Both the position numbers and the translations under genes were made by a program. The notes beneath the pieces are model-generated. The model saw nothing but the letters and a program-made list of their open reading frames with translations, ran no database searches and had not been told where the DNA came from. From Nitrosomonadales bacterium (GTDB lineage Bacteria; Pseudomonadota; Gammaproteobacteria; Burkholderiales; SG8-39), in the NCBI GenBank assembly GCA_005240145.1, contig SBAS01000040.1:1-32411 (forward strand): DNA of 32,411 nucleotides. The letters run 5' to 3'. Below are positions 1 to 7,029 of the stretch, piece after piece. Position 1 is the first letter of the stretch. Each line of letters starts with the position of its first letter.

Positions 1-78
1 CTGGCCGATACTGGGCTGCGAGTTCAGCGAGCCGGCGAAGAGCAATGCCGCGAGCGCGCAAAGGAGCCGTCCGGTCAT
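1..78 (-). CDS. 5' end of an exported protein (partial, runs off the window)
   Basis: An ATG at 78 on the minus strand opens a frame that stays open to the window edge and gives 26 residues starting MTGRLLCALAALLFAGS. This is a typical Sec signal peptide: one early arginine, a leucine/alanine-rich core and small residues towards a likely cleavage site. A GGGG stretch a few bases upstream can act as ribosome binding site. The start lies 8 bp after the stop of the Old Yellow Enzyme gene, so the two are probably co-transcribed. The mature protein is outside the window, so its function cannot be told. A periplasmic solute-binding protein would fit, but that is a guess. Confidence 0.6.
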   Translation of the reverse strand, partial: MTGRLLCALAALLFAGSLNSQPSIGQ

Positions 79-86
79 GGCCCCGT

Positions 87-1268
87 TCAGTCGGCTTTCG
101 CCGGGTAGTCGATGGCGCGCCGCGCGATGCCTTCGCGCTGCAGGCTTGCTTCGCGCCGCGTCAGCCACCAGCCGTACTGTTGCGGCCAGCCCGCAAACTC
201 CGGATCCGCGCCCAGCTCGAGCGCGGCATGCAGCGGCCAGTTCGGATTGAACAGGGCCTCGCGCCCGACGGCGATCAGGTCGGCGCGCCCCGCCTGAAGC
301 GCCTCCTCGGCCTGGCGCGGTGTGAGGATTAGGCCGACCGCCATGGTCTTCAGCCCGGCGTCGCGCCGCACGCGCTCGGCGAACGGTAGCTGGAAACCCG
401 GCACGCGCCGCAGCAGGGTCGTGGTCGCCGCGGTTGCCGAGCCCGCAATGCCGCCCGAGGAGCAATCGACCACGTCGACGCCCGCCTTTGCCAGCTCGCG
501 CGCGAAGGCCACCGTGTCGTCGATACTCCAGCCGCCTTCGGCGTCGTCGACCGACGAGCAGCGCATGAAGAGCGGTTTCTCCGCCGGCCAGGCGGCGCGT
601 ACGGCGCGCACGACCTCCAGCGGAAAGCGCATGCGGTTCTCGAGGCTGCCGCCATAGCGGTCGGTGCGATGATTGGAGATCGGCGAGAGAAAACTGTGCA
701 GCAGGTAGCCGTGCGCGCCGTGGATCTCGGCGATGTCGAATCCGGCCGTGATCGCGCGTCTTGCCGCAGCAACGAAGGCATCCAGAATGGTTGCAAGGTC
801 GCCATCGCCGGCGGGCGCAGGCTGCTTCCATCCCTCGAGGACTGGCGCAGCGGTGGGCCCGACGATGTCCCATCCCTGGTCGCCGCGCGCGCTGTCCTCG
901 GCGGTGAGCGGGCCGTTGCCGTACCACGGCCGCGCCATGCTCGCCTTGCGCCCGGCGTGGGCGAGCTGGATCGCGGGGATGGCGCCCTGTGAGCGCACGA
1001 AAGCGGCGATGCGCGCAAGCCCCGGGACCTGCGCATCCGACCAGATGCCGACGTCCCCATGCGTGATCCGGCCGCGGGCTTCGACTGCGCTTGCCTCGAC
1101 AAAGACGATGCCCGCGCCGCCCTGCGCGAACTTGCCCAGGTGCACGAAATGCCAGTCGCTCACCATGCCCTCTGATGCACTGTATTGGCACATCGGCGAG
1201 ACCACGATGCGGTTTTTCGCGCGCAACTGGCGCAAGGCGAGAGGTTCAAAGAGCAGCGTAGGGGTCAT
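87..1268 (-). CDS. NADH:flavin oxidoreductase, Old Yellow Enzyme family (YqjM/XenA type)
   Basis: A 393-residue FMN-dependent (beta/alpha)8 barrel enzyme. Members of this family reduce activated C=C bonds, such as enones, maleimides and nitro compounds, with NAD(P)H in the cytoplasm. The N-terminal PMCQYS carries Cys27 and Tyr29, which correspond to the flavin-tuning Cys and Tyr of the YqjM/XenA class. The substrate-binding pair is seen in EIHGAHGYL, followed by the family block HRTDRYGGSLENR. The C-terminal part with WPQQYGWWL is also usual for this class. The start was set at MTPTLLFEP because homology begins there. The longer frame, reaching 1346, would add 26 unrelated residues and run into the divergent TRAP promoter region. 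The physiological substrate is unknown. Confidence 0.93.
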   Translation of the reverse strand: MTPTLLFEPLALRQLRAKNRIVVSPMCQYSASEGMVSDWHFVHLGKFAQGGAGIVFVEASAVEARGRITHGDVGIWSDAQVPGLARIAAFVRSQGAIPAIQLAHAGRKASMARPWYGNGPLTAEDSARGDQGWDIVGPTAAPVLEGWKQPAPAGDGDLATILDAFVAAARRAITAGFDIAEIHGAHGYLLHSFLSPISNHRTDRYGGSLENRMRFPLEVVRAVRAAWPAEKPLFMRCSSVDDAEGGWSIDDTVAFARELAKAGVDVVDCSSGGIAGSATAATTTLLRRVPGFQLPFAERVRRDAGLKTMAVGLILTPRQAEEALQAGRADLIAVGREALFNPNWPLHAALELGADPEFAGWPQQYGWWLTRREASLQREGIARRAIDYPAKAD

Positions 1269-1367
1269 CGCGAGGTTGTCCAGTTTTCGATGCCTGCGCA
1301 TTAGAACATCGCACCACGCCAATAACGGCGGGCATGGATGCTGCAAGGCAACATGCGCTCAAGTGTC

Positions 1368-1396
1368 TTGACGCGCAGCGCACAAATCGCGATCAT
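1368..1396 (+). promoter_or_regulatory. Candidate sigma70 promoter of the TRAP operon
   Basis: TTGACG (1368-1373) and GATCAT (1391-1396) are separated by exactly 17 bp, giving five of six and four of six matches to the -35 and -10 consensus. It lies in the divergent gap between the Old Yellow Enzyme gene and the TRAP binding-protein gene, about 30 bp before the latter's ATG. This is a motif match only. Confidence 0.4.
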
Positions 1397-1412
1397 CTCC
1401 CCTTCAACAATT

Positions 1413-1421
1413 GGGGGGGGG
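1413..1421 (+). promoter_or_regulatory. Nine-G run serving as ribosome binding site
   Basis: An uninterrupted run of nine G bases sits 3 bases before the ATG of the TRAP binding-protein gene and is the only purine tract that could act as Shine-Dalgarno sequence. Homopolymers of this length are prone to slippage, so its length could vary between cells, or be miscounted in the assembly. Confidence 0.5.
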
Positions 1422-1424
1422 TAA

Positions 1425-2537
1425 ATGTCAAGAGCCGTTTCTAGTATCTGCTTCACGTTTGCATCTGCGCTGTCGATCGCGGCACTGGCGACGTCGGCCG
1501 GCGCCCAGGAGAAGGTCAGCTGGAAGATGCAGAGCACGTTCCCCAGTTCGCTCACCCACCTTGGCCCTTCCGGTGTGCGCTTCACCAAGGACATCGAGCG
1601 CATGTCCGGCGGCAATTTCGCGATCAAGTTCTTCGAGCCCGGCGCGCTCGTTCCCCCGCTGGAGTGCTTCGATGCGGTCTCCAAAGGCACGGTCGAGTCG
1701 TGCTGGACGCCGGCCGGATATTTCACCGGCAAGTATCCGGCGCTCGCCTTCTTCACGGCGGTACCGTTCGGCCCGGGCATCGGCGAGTTCATGGCCTGGA
1801 AGTGGTTCGGCGGCGGCCGCGAACTGCAGGCGGAGATTTACGCCCAGCACAACCTGGTTCACTTCGATGCCCTGTGCATCGGTCCCGAGACCTCAGGCTG
1901 GTTCCGCAAGGAGGTCAAGTCGCTGAAAGAGTTGAAGGGCATGAAGATGCGCTTCTTCGGTCTCGGCGCCCAGGTGATGCAGAAGCTCGGCGTGTCCACG
2001 CAACTGCTGGCCGCGGCCGACATCTACCCGGCGCTCGAGCGCGGCGTGATCGACGCCACCGAGTTTTCCATGCCGGCGATGGACGTCAAGCTCGGTTTCC
2101 ACCAGATCGCGAAGTTCAACTACTTCCCGGGCTGGCACCAGCAGACTTCGTGCACCGATTTCATGGCAAACAAGACGGCGTACGAAAAGCTGCCCGAAGC
2201 CAATAAAGCGATGATCCAGGTCGCCGCGAAAGCCCAGGTGATCTACACGTTTGCCGAGTCCGAGGCCATGCAGTTCGACGTGATGGCCGAGATGCGCGAC
2301 AAGCACAAGGTTCAGGTCAAGCGCTGGAGTGACAGCGATCTGGCCGTCTTCGAGAAGGCGTGGTTCGACGTGATCCGGGATGAGTCGGCCAAGGATCCGG
2401 TCTTCAAGAAGATCGCCGACCACTACCTCGACTATCGCAAGAAGTACGCCATCTGGGGCAACTCTCAGATTCTGAAGGGGACCTACCAAACGGCGAAGCC
2501 GGCGGCGCCCGCGGCCGAGCCAGCGGCTAAGAAGTGA
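1425..2537 (+). CDS. TRAP transporter substrate-binding protein, DctP/TakP type
   Basis: A 370-residue periplasmic solute receptor of the TRAP family, which delivers carboxylates to the Na+-driven QM permease encoded just downstream. Residues 1-27 are a signal peptide with cleavage expected at AGA-QE. The mature part has the 2-oxoacid/TakP-like pattern: FFEPGALVPPLECFDAV, then the conserved ligand-carboxylate arginine in MRFFGLG (Arg176), then GVIDATEF and PGWHQQ near residue 237. The C-terminus ends in an Ala/Pro/Lys-rich tail of about 15 residues that looks disordered. The neighbours (enolase-superfamily and ketopantoate-reductase-like enzymes) suggest a hydroxy, keto or sugar acid as ligand. 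The ligand itself is not readable from sequence. Confidence 0.95.
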   Translation: MSRAVSSICFTFASALSIAALATSAGAQEKVSWKMQSTFPSSLTHLGPSGVRFTKDIERMSGGNFAIKFFEPGALVPPLECFDAVSKGTVESCWTPAGYFTGKYPALAFFTAVPFGPGIGEFMAWKWFGGGRELQAEIYAQHNLVHFDALCIGPETSGWFRKEVKSLKELKGMKMRFFGLGAQVMQKLGVSTQLLAAADIYPALERGVIDATEFSMPAMDVKLGFHQIAKFNYFPGWHQQTSCTDFMANKTAYEKLPEANKAMIQVAAKAQVIYTFAESEAMQFDVMAEMRDKHKVQVKRWSDSDLAVFEKAWFDVIRDESAKDPVFKKIADHYLDYRKKYAIWGNSQILKGTYQTAKPAAPAAEPAAKK

Positions 2538-2543
2538 GGGTAA

Positions 2544-2598
2544 GCCGGCGCAGCCCAGCGCTGCGCCGGCCCACCCCGGCGCGAATTTGTCGCGCCGG
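2544..2598 (+). other. Two tandem GC-rich hairpins between the binding-protein and permease genes
   Basis: The first stem pairs GCCGGCGCAGC (2544-2554) with GCTGCGCCGGC (2560-2570) around a 5-nt loop. The second pairs CCGGCGCGA (2576-2584) with TCGCGCCGG (2590-2598), also around 5 nt. Neither is followed by a T-run. Such structures after a binding-protein gene commonly protect the upstream message or partly stop transcription, so that the receptor is made in excess over the permease. That role is inferred. Confidence 0.65.
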
Positions 2599-2628
2599 CG
2601 GACCGGACTACCAAGCAGAGCGGATTAG

Positions 2629-3189
2629 ATGAATGCCTTGTTGAAGGTGTCGGACGGCTTGCGCCGTCTTCTGGAAGTGATCGCCCTCTCCGGCGGGTGG
2701 CTGCTCTTGATCATGGCCCTGGTGACCAGCTTCGATGTGGTTGCGCGCAAGTTCGGCGCGGATCTGCCGTTCACCAAGCTGCAGGAGCTGGAGTGGCACT
2801 TCCACGCCGCGCTGTTCTCGTTGTGGATGGGGTATGGCTACGTCATCAACGCGCATCCGCGGGTCGATTCCTTCACCGAGCGCATGACGCATCGCGGCAG
2901 AGCCTGGGTCGAGCTCACCGGCTGCCTGTTGTTCGCGCTGCCTTACATCGCGCTGGTCGCGTACTACAGCCTGGAATTCGTGGAGAAATCCTACATTCTG
3001 AACGAGGCGTCTGACAGCACCGTCGGCCTGACGCACCGCTGGGCCATCAAGGGCGTTTACGCCGCCGGTCTCTGGCTGGTGGTGCTCGGCATCGTAAGCG
3101 TGCTGCTGCGCGTCATCGTCTTCCTGTTCGGCAACAAGACGGTGGAAGAAGTGAATCTGCAGATCGGCCACGTGGAATCGGACGTCTAG
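2629..3189 (+). CDS. TRAP transporter small permease subunit (DctQ family)
   Basis: A 186-residue inner-membrane protein with four hydrophobic stretches, near residues 20-40, 56-76, 97-117 and 142-168, the standard topology of the small TRAP membrane subunit. The family block is visible in LQELEWHFHAALFSLWMGYGY. It partners with the large subunit encoded 39 bp downstream and with the upstream binding protein. The gap from the binding-protein gene (91 bp) is filled by two hairpins. The ribosome binding site is weak, which fits low expression relative to the receptor. Confidence 0.93.
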   Translation: MNALLKVSDGLRRLLEVIALSGGWLLLIMALVTSFDVVARKFGADLPFTKLQELEWHFHAALFSLWMGYGYVINAHPRVDSFTERMTHRGRAWVELTGCLLFALPYIALVAYYSLEFVEKSYILNEASDSTVGLTHRWAIKGVYAAGLWLVVLGIVSVLLRVIVFLFGNKTVEEVNLQIGHVESDV

Positions 3190-3228
3190 TGCCTACAGTG
3201 CGAACAGAGCGAACCGGGAGTAGTCAGC

Positions 3229-4611
3229 GTGATTAATTTTCTGACCGACAATCTCGCCCTGATCATGTTCGTGTCGATGTTTTTCTTCATCTTCATCGGC
3301 TATCCGGTGGCCTTCATCATGGGCGGGCTGTCGCTCATCTTCGCGTTGCTGGGCGCGTGGCTCGGCACGTTCAACCTGATCGGCATATCCGATATCGTGC
3401 TGCGCATGTGGGGCGGGGTCGCCAACGACCCGGTGCTGGCCTCCATTCCGATGTTCATTTTCATGGGCTCGATCCTGGAGCGCTCGGGCTCGGCAAAGGA
3501 CATGCTCGATACGACCGTAGTGCTGCTGAAGCGCTGTCCGGGCGCACTGGCGGTCTCCGTGATGGTGATGGGCACCATCCTCGCCGCGCCGACGACGCCG
3601 ATCGGCGCGGCGGTGATTACGCTGTCGGTGATCGCTTTGCCGCAGATGCTGGCCGCCGGCTACGACAAGCGGCTGGCCATCGGCACCATCGCCTCGGCCG
3701 GAACGCTCGGCATTCTGATTCCGCCGGCGATCATGCTGGTGGTGATGGCCGAGATGCTGGCGACCTCGGCGGGCAACCTGTTCCTCGCGGCCATCATGCC
3801 GGGCTTCCTGCTCTCCGGCCTCTATATCCTCTATATCCTGGCGGTCGCGATATTCAAGCCAGGCGCGACGCCCAAGCTGCCCCGCGACTACGGCCCGCAG
3901 ACGACCAAGGAGTTCTGGCACGCCATGTGGCGCGGGCTGTTCCCGATGACCACACTGCTCGTATTCGTGCTCGGATCGATCTTCGCCGGCTGGGCGACGC
4001 CGACCGAGAGCGGTGCGGTGGGCGTCCTTGGCTCCATGTTCATCGCGGCGCTGAACAAGCGCCTGACGATGAAGATGATGACAGAGTCTATTTTCGCGAC
4101 CTGCCGCGCCAACGGACTGGTGTTCCTTATTTTCCTCGGCGCGACGGGTTTCTCCTACGTGTTTCGCGTGCTGGGCGGCGACGAGCTGATGGTCTCGTCG
4201 CTGGCGAAACTGGGCGTCGACACGAAGTGGGAAATGCTCGCCTTCATCATGGTGCTGATCTTCCTGCTCGGCTTCCCGTTCGAGTGGATCGAGATCTGCC
4301 TCATCGTCCTGCCGGTGTTCGGCCCGATCCTTTTGAAGTACGACTTCTCCGACCACGGCGTCCCCCCCGCCGCGCTCATGACTTGGTTCGCCACGCTGGT
4401 TGCGGTCAATCTGCAGACCGCGTTCATGACGCCACCGTTCGGCGCGACGCTGTTCTACATGAAGGGCACTGTACCGCCGGGTGTAAAGATGAGCGACGTG
4501 TTTGCCGCGATGTATCCCTTCGTCGCCCTGCAGGTACTGGGCCTGCTGCTGTGCATCTACTTCCCGAGCATCAGCCTCTGGCTGCCTAGATTGGCGGGCT
4601 TCATCGAGTAG
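3229..4611 (+). CDS. TRAP transporter large permease subunit (DctM family)
   Basis: A 460-residue polytopic protein with about a dozen hydrophobic segments, the Na+-coupled translocation subunit of the TRAP system. Family features are IGYPVAFIMGGLSLIFALLG near the N-terminus, PTTPIGAAVITLSVIALPQM and the GTLGILIPPAIMLV re-entrant-type block, and WATPTESGAVG in the middle. The start is GTG at 3229 with a good GGGAG Shine-Dalgarno 8 bp upstream. The length is slightly above the usual 425-430 residues but well within family range. Together with the two genes upstream it forms a complete TRAP transporter. Confidence 0.95.
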   Translation: MINFLTDNLALIMFVSMFFFIFIGYPVAFIMGGLSLIFALLGAWLGTFNLIGISDIVLRMWGGVANDPVLASIPMFIFMGSILERSGSAKDMLDTTVVLLKRCPGALAVSVMVMGTILAAPTTPIGAAVITLSVIALPQMLAAGYDKRLAIGTIASAGTLGILIPPAIMLVVMAEMLATSAGNLFLAAIMPGFLLSGLYILYILAVAIFKPGATPKLPRDYGPQTTKEFWHAMWRGLFPMTTLLVFVLGSIFAGWATPTESGAVGVLGSMFIAALNKRLTMKMMTESIFATCRANGLVFLIFLGATGFSYVFRVLGGDELMVSSLAKLGVDTKWEMLAFIMVLIFLLGFPFEWIEICLIVLPVFGPILLKYDFSDHGVPPAALMTWFATLVAVNLQTAFMTPPFGATLFYMKGTVPPGVKMSDVFAAMYPFVALQVLGLLLCIYFPSISLWLPRLAGFIE

Positions 4612-4621
4612 GATCTGCCGG

Positions 4622-5716
4622 ATGAAGATCACCGGCGTCGAGGCGATTCCGCTTTCCATTCCCTGCCGCTACGGCGCCGAGGGCTGGTCGCTGGGGTCGG
4701 GCGGCTGGAAGGCGCTGGAATTCTGCCTGGTGCGCGTCGATACCGACGCCGGCATCACCGGCTGGGGCGAGGCGTTCTCCTACTCCTGCCGCCGCGCGGT
4801 TGTCGCGGCAGTGCGCGACATGATCGCGCCGCTCGCCACGGGCCGTGATGCGTCGGATATCGCCAGCCTGCATGCCGAAATCCAGAAGCGGCTGCATATT
4901 TTCGGCCGCTTTGGCATCACCGCCTTCGCGCTCTCGGGCCTGGACATCGCGCTCTGGGACATCGCCGGCAAGGCTGCCGGCAAGCCGCTGCACGCGCTTC
5001 TGGGCGGCGCACGCCGCGAGCGGCTCGACTGCTATGCGAGCCTGCTGCGTTACGCGGACGCCGGGCTGGTGACGCGCTACTGCGAGCAGGCGGTGGGCGA
5101 AGGCTTTGGCGCGATCAAGCTGCACGAGGTGAGCGAGCCGGTGATCGCGGCGGCGCGCGCGGCGGTGCCCCGGTCCGCCGCATTTCTGCTCGACGTCAAT
5201 TGCGAATGGAGCGTCGCGGAGGCGAGCGTGATCGGCAGGCGGCTCGCGCCGATGGGGCTGGATTGGTTCGAGGAACCGGTATTCCCGCCCGAGGATGGCG
5301 CGGGGCTGCGCGTGGTGGGCGAGGCCTGCGGCATTCCCATCGCGGCCGGCGAGAACTGCTGCTTCGCGACGCAGTTCGCGGCCCTGTTCGATGCGGGCGC
5401 GGTGCAGTACGCGCAACCCTCGGTCACCAAGGTGGGGGGCATCACGGAGTTTCGCAAGATTGCGGCGCTTGCCGCGGAGCGTCGCGTGAAACTCGCGCCG
5501 CACTCGCCGTACTTCGGGCCCGGCGCGCTGGCGACCCTGCACCTGATCGCGGCATTGGCGCCGGAGGCGCGCTTCGAGTATTTCTATCTGCAAGCCGACG
5601 CCTGGCTGTATGGCGAGCTGCTGGTGCCGCAGCGCGGCGAGGTCGCGGTGCCGCAGGGGCCCGGGCTGGGGGCCGATCCCGACCCGGACGTGGTTCGCCG
5701 TTACCAGGCGGAATAG
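4622..5716 (+). CDS. Mandelate racemase/muconate lactonizing enzyme family protein (enolase superfamily)
   Basis: A 364-residue metal-dependent enzyme with an N-terminal capping domain (about 1-120) and a (beta/alpha)7beta barrel. Members abstract a proton alpha to a carboxylate; most act on sugar or hydroxy acids as dehydratases, racemases or cycloisomerases. The three Mg2+ ligands are in place: Asp191 (LDVN), Glu217 or Glu218 (DWFEEP) and Glu244 (AAGEN). The catalytic strand reads Lys166-Leu-His168 instead of KxK. The MR-type His294 is present in APHSP, but its usual Asp partner is Ser267 in QPSVTKVGG. Substrate and reaction therefore cannot be copied from a well-known relative. The gene follows the TRAP permease by 10 bp and precedes a reductase by 6 bp. 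A longer in-frame start at 4502 lies inside the permease gene and was rejected. Confidence 0.9.
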   Translation: MKITGVEAIPLSIPCRYGAEGWSLGSGGWKALEFCLVRVDTDAGITGWGEAFSYSCRRAVVAAVRDMIAPLATGRDASDIASLHAEIQKRLHIFGRFGITAFALSGLDIALWDIAGKAAGKPLHALLGGARRERLDCYASLLRYADAGLVTRYCEQAVGEGFGAIKLHEVSEPVIAAARAAVPRSAAFLLDVNCEWSVAEASVIGRRLAPMGLDWFEEPVFPPEDGAGLRVVGEACGIPIAAGENCCFATQFAALFDAGAVQYAQPSVTKVGGITEFRKIAALAAERRVKLAPHSPYFGPGALATLHLIAALAPEARFEYFYLQADAWLYGELLVPQRGEVAVPQGPGLGADPDPDVVRRYQAE

Positions 5717-5722
5717 GCAGGC

Positions 5723-6706
5723 ATGAAAATCTGCGTCATCGGTGCCGGGGCGATGGGAAGCGCGTTCGGCGGGCTGCTCGCGCGCGCGGGGCACGACGTC
5801 ACCCTCGTCGATACCTGGACCGCGCACGTAGAGGCGATCCGTGCCCATGGGCTGCGCCTGCAAGGAGTGCTGGGAGAGCTGGAAATCCCCGTCAAGGCGC
5901 ACACCTCGGTGCCGGCGGGCCTGAACGCCGATGTGGCGATGATCTGGGTCGATGCCAACCATACCGGTGACGCCGCGCGCGCGGCGGCCGCGGCGCTCGC
6001 GCCGGAGGGATTCGCCATCACCCTGCAGAACGGAGTCGGCAACGTCGAGACTCTCATCGAAGCGCTGGGCGAGGCGCGTGTCGCCGGCGGATCGAGCATG
6101 GCAAGCGCCGCGATGCGCGGACCCGGCGCGCCGACGCTGACGCACATGGGCAGGAGTTCGATCGGCGAACTGGATGGCCGCGCCAGCGCGCGCATTGAAC
6201 GGCTGCGCGCAGCGCTTGCCGGCGCGGGATTCGATGTCGGCGTGCATGCCGATATCCGGTCGCTCATCTGGACCAAGTTCGCGCTCAACTGCTCCATCAA
6301 CGCGCTGTGCGCGGCGAGCGGCCTGCGTCTGGGAGAGCTGGCACGCCTGCCGGCGATGGACCGCCTGCAGGACCGCATCATCGACGAGGTGCTGGCGATC
6401 ACCGCGGCCAAAGGCATCAAGCTGGAATATCCGGATTTTCGCGCCCACGTGAAGGCGCACTGCTGGAAGAAATTCAGCCGTCCCTCGATGCTGCAGCATA
6501 TCGAGGCGGGCAGGCGCACCGAGATCGGCGCACTGAACGCGCGCCTGGTCGAAGAGGGGGCGCGGCTCGGCATCGCGACGCCCTACAACGACGCGCTGAC
6601 ATGTTTGCTGCGCGGGGTCGAGCATAAGCGAGGCGAAGCAGCCGGCCGCAGCGAAGCCGACTACGCAGCGCTGGAAGCAGGGGCGGGGGCGTGGCCGGGG
6701 CGCTAG
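5723..6706 (+). CDS. 2-dehydropantoate 2-reductase family protein (PanE/ApbA)
   Basis: A 327-residue NADPH-dependent reductase. The Rossmann motif IGAGAMGS sits at residues 6-13. The family's catalytic lysine and neighbouring asparagine are in KFALNCSIN (Lys185, Asn189), and the substrate-binding glutamate is probably Glu267 in RRTEIGALN. True PanE makes pantoate for coenzyme A, but paralogues that reduce other branched 2-keto acids are common. Placement as last gene of a TRAP plus enolase-superfamily operon favours a catabolic paralogue here; that is inference. AGGC 3 bases before the ATG is a weak ribosome binding site. The gene ends 45 bp from the convergent small membrane protein gene. 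Confidence 0.88.
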   Translation: MKICVIGAGAMGSAFGGLLARAGHDVTLVDTWTAHVEAIRAHGLRLQGVLGELEIPVKAHTSVPAGLNADVAMIWVDANHTGDAARAAAAALAPEGFAITLQNGVGNVETLIEALGEARVAGGSSMASAAMRGPGAPTLTHMGRSSIGELDGRASARIERLRAALAGAGFDVGVHADIRSLIWTKFALNCSINALCAASGLRLGELARLPAMDRLQDRIIDEVLAITAAKGIKLEYPDFRAHVKAHCWKKFSRPSMLQHIEAGRRTEIGALNARLVEEGARLGIATPYNDALTCLLRGVEHKRGEAAGRSEADYAALEAGAGAWPGR

Positions 6707-6751
6707 AGGCCGTCAATATCGAGGCTCAGCACGCAGCGGCGCAGGCGCTCC

Positions 6752-7006
6752 CTAGCCGCGCAGGTCTCGCGGACTGCGCGGCGGTCGGCACCAGACCCCC
6801 GATAGATCCGGGTCGAGCCAGGACACGGCGATCGCCCAGACGCCCCCGATCGTCGCGGTGGCGCCGAACCACCAGGCCCGCTCCCTGACGAAGGCGGGCA
6901 CCGAATCGTCCGCGCCGAGCATGGCGTAGCCGCCCATCGCGAGAAAGCCGGCGCCGACGAGCGTACCGAGGATCCGCGTGACGGGCTGGTTGCGGGGGAT
7001 GCGCAT
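6752..7006 (-). CDS. Small two-helix membrane protein of unknown function
   Basis: A frame of 84 residues starting MRIPRNQPVTRIL, or 90 if the upstream in-frame ATG at 7024 is used. It has two clear hydrophobic helices, about residues 11-31 (GTLVGAGFLAMGGYAML) and 42-63 (GATATIGGVWAIAVSWL), joined by a short charged loop, and an Arg/Pro-rich tail. The sequence is protein-like and differs from the shadow frames around it. It begins 5 to 23 bp after the stop of the EmrB-like transporter, on the same strand, so it is the likely last gene of the efflux operon. Neither start has an ideal Shine-Dalgarno. I do not recognise the family. Confidence 0.6.
   Translation of the reverse strand: MRIPRNQPVTRILGTLVGAGFLAMGGYAMLGADDSVPAFVRERAWWFGATATIGGVWAIAVSWLDPDLSGVWCRPPRSPRDLRG
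6755..6782 (-). terminator. Possible hairpin at the 3' end of the efflux operon
   Basis: GCCGCGCAG (6755-6763) and CTGCGCGGC (6774-6782) can pair around a 10-nt loop at the very end of the small membrane protein gene, where two operons converge. There is no T-run, so it would be a weak or Rho-assisted terminator, or simply GC-rich coding sequence. Confidence 0.25.
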
Positions 7007-7029
7007 GCCCCTACGATACTCCATGGCGT

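Noticed and set aside
3193-4659. 488-residue frame antisense to the TRAP large permease
   Set aside because: It mirrors a well supported membrane-protein gene and is made of His/Arg/Gln/Glu/Ala-rich low-complexity sequence, as expected on the opposite strand of GC-rich coding DNA.
4601-6625. 674-residue frame antisense to the enolase-superfamily and PanE-like genes
   Set aside because: It spans two clear genes on the other strand and resembles no domain; composition is Arg/Ala/His rich.
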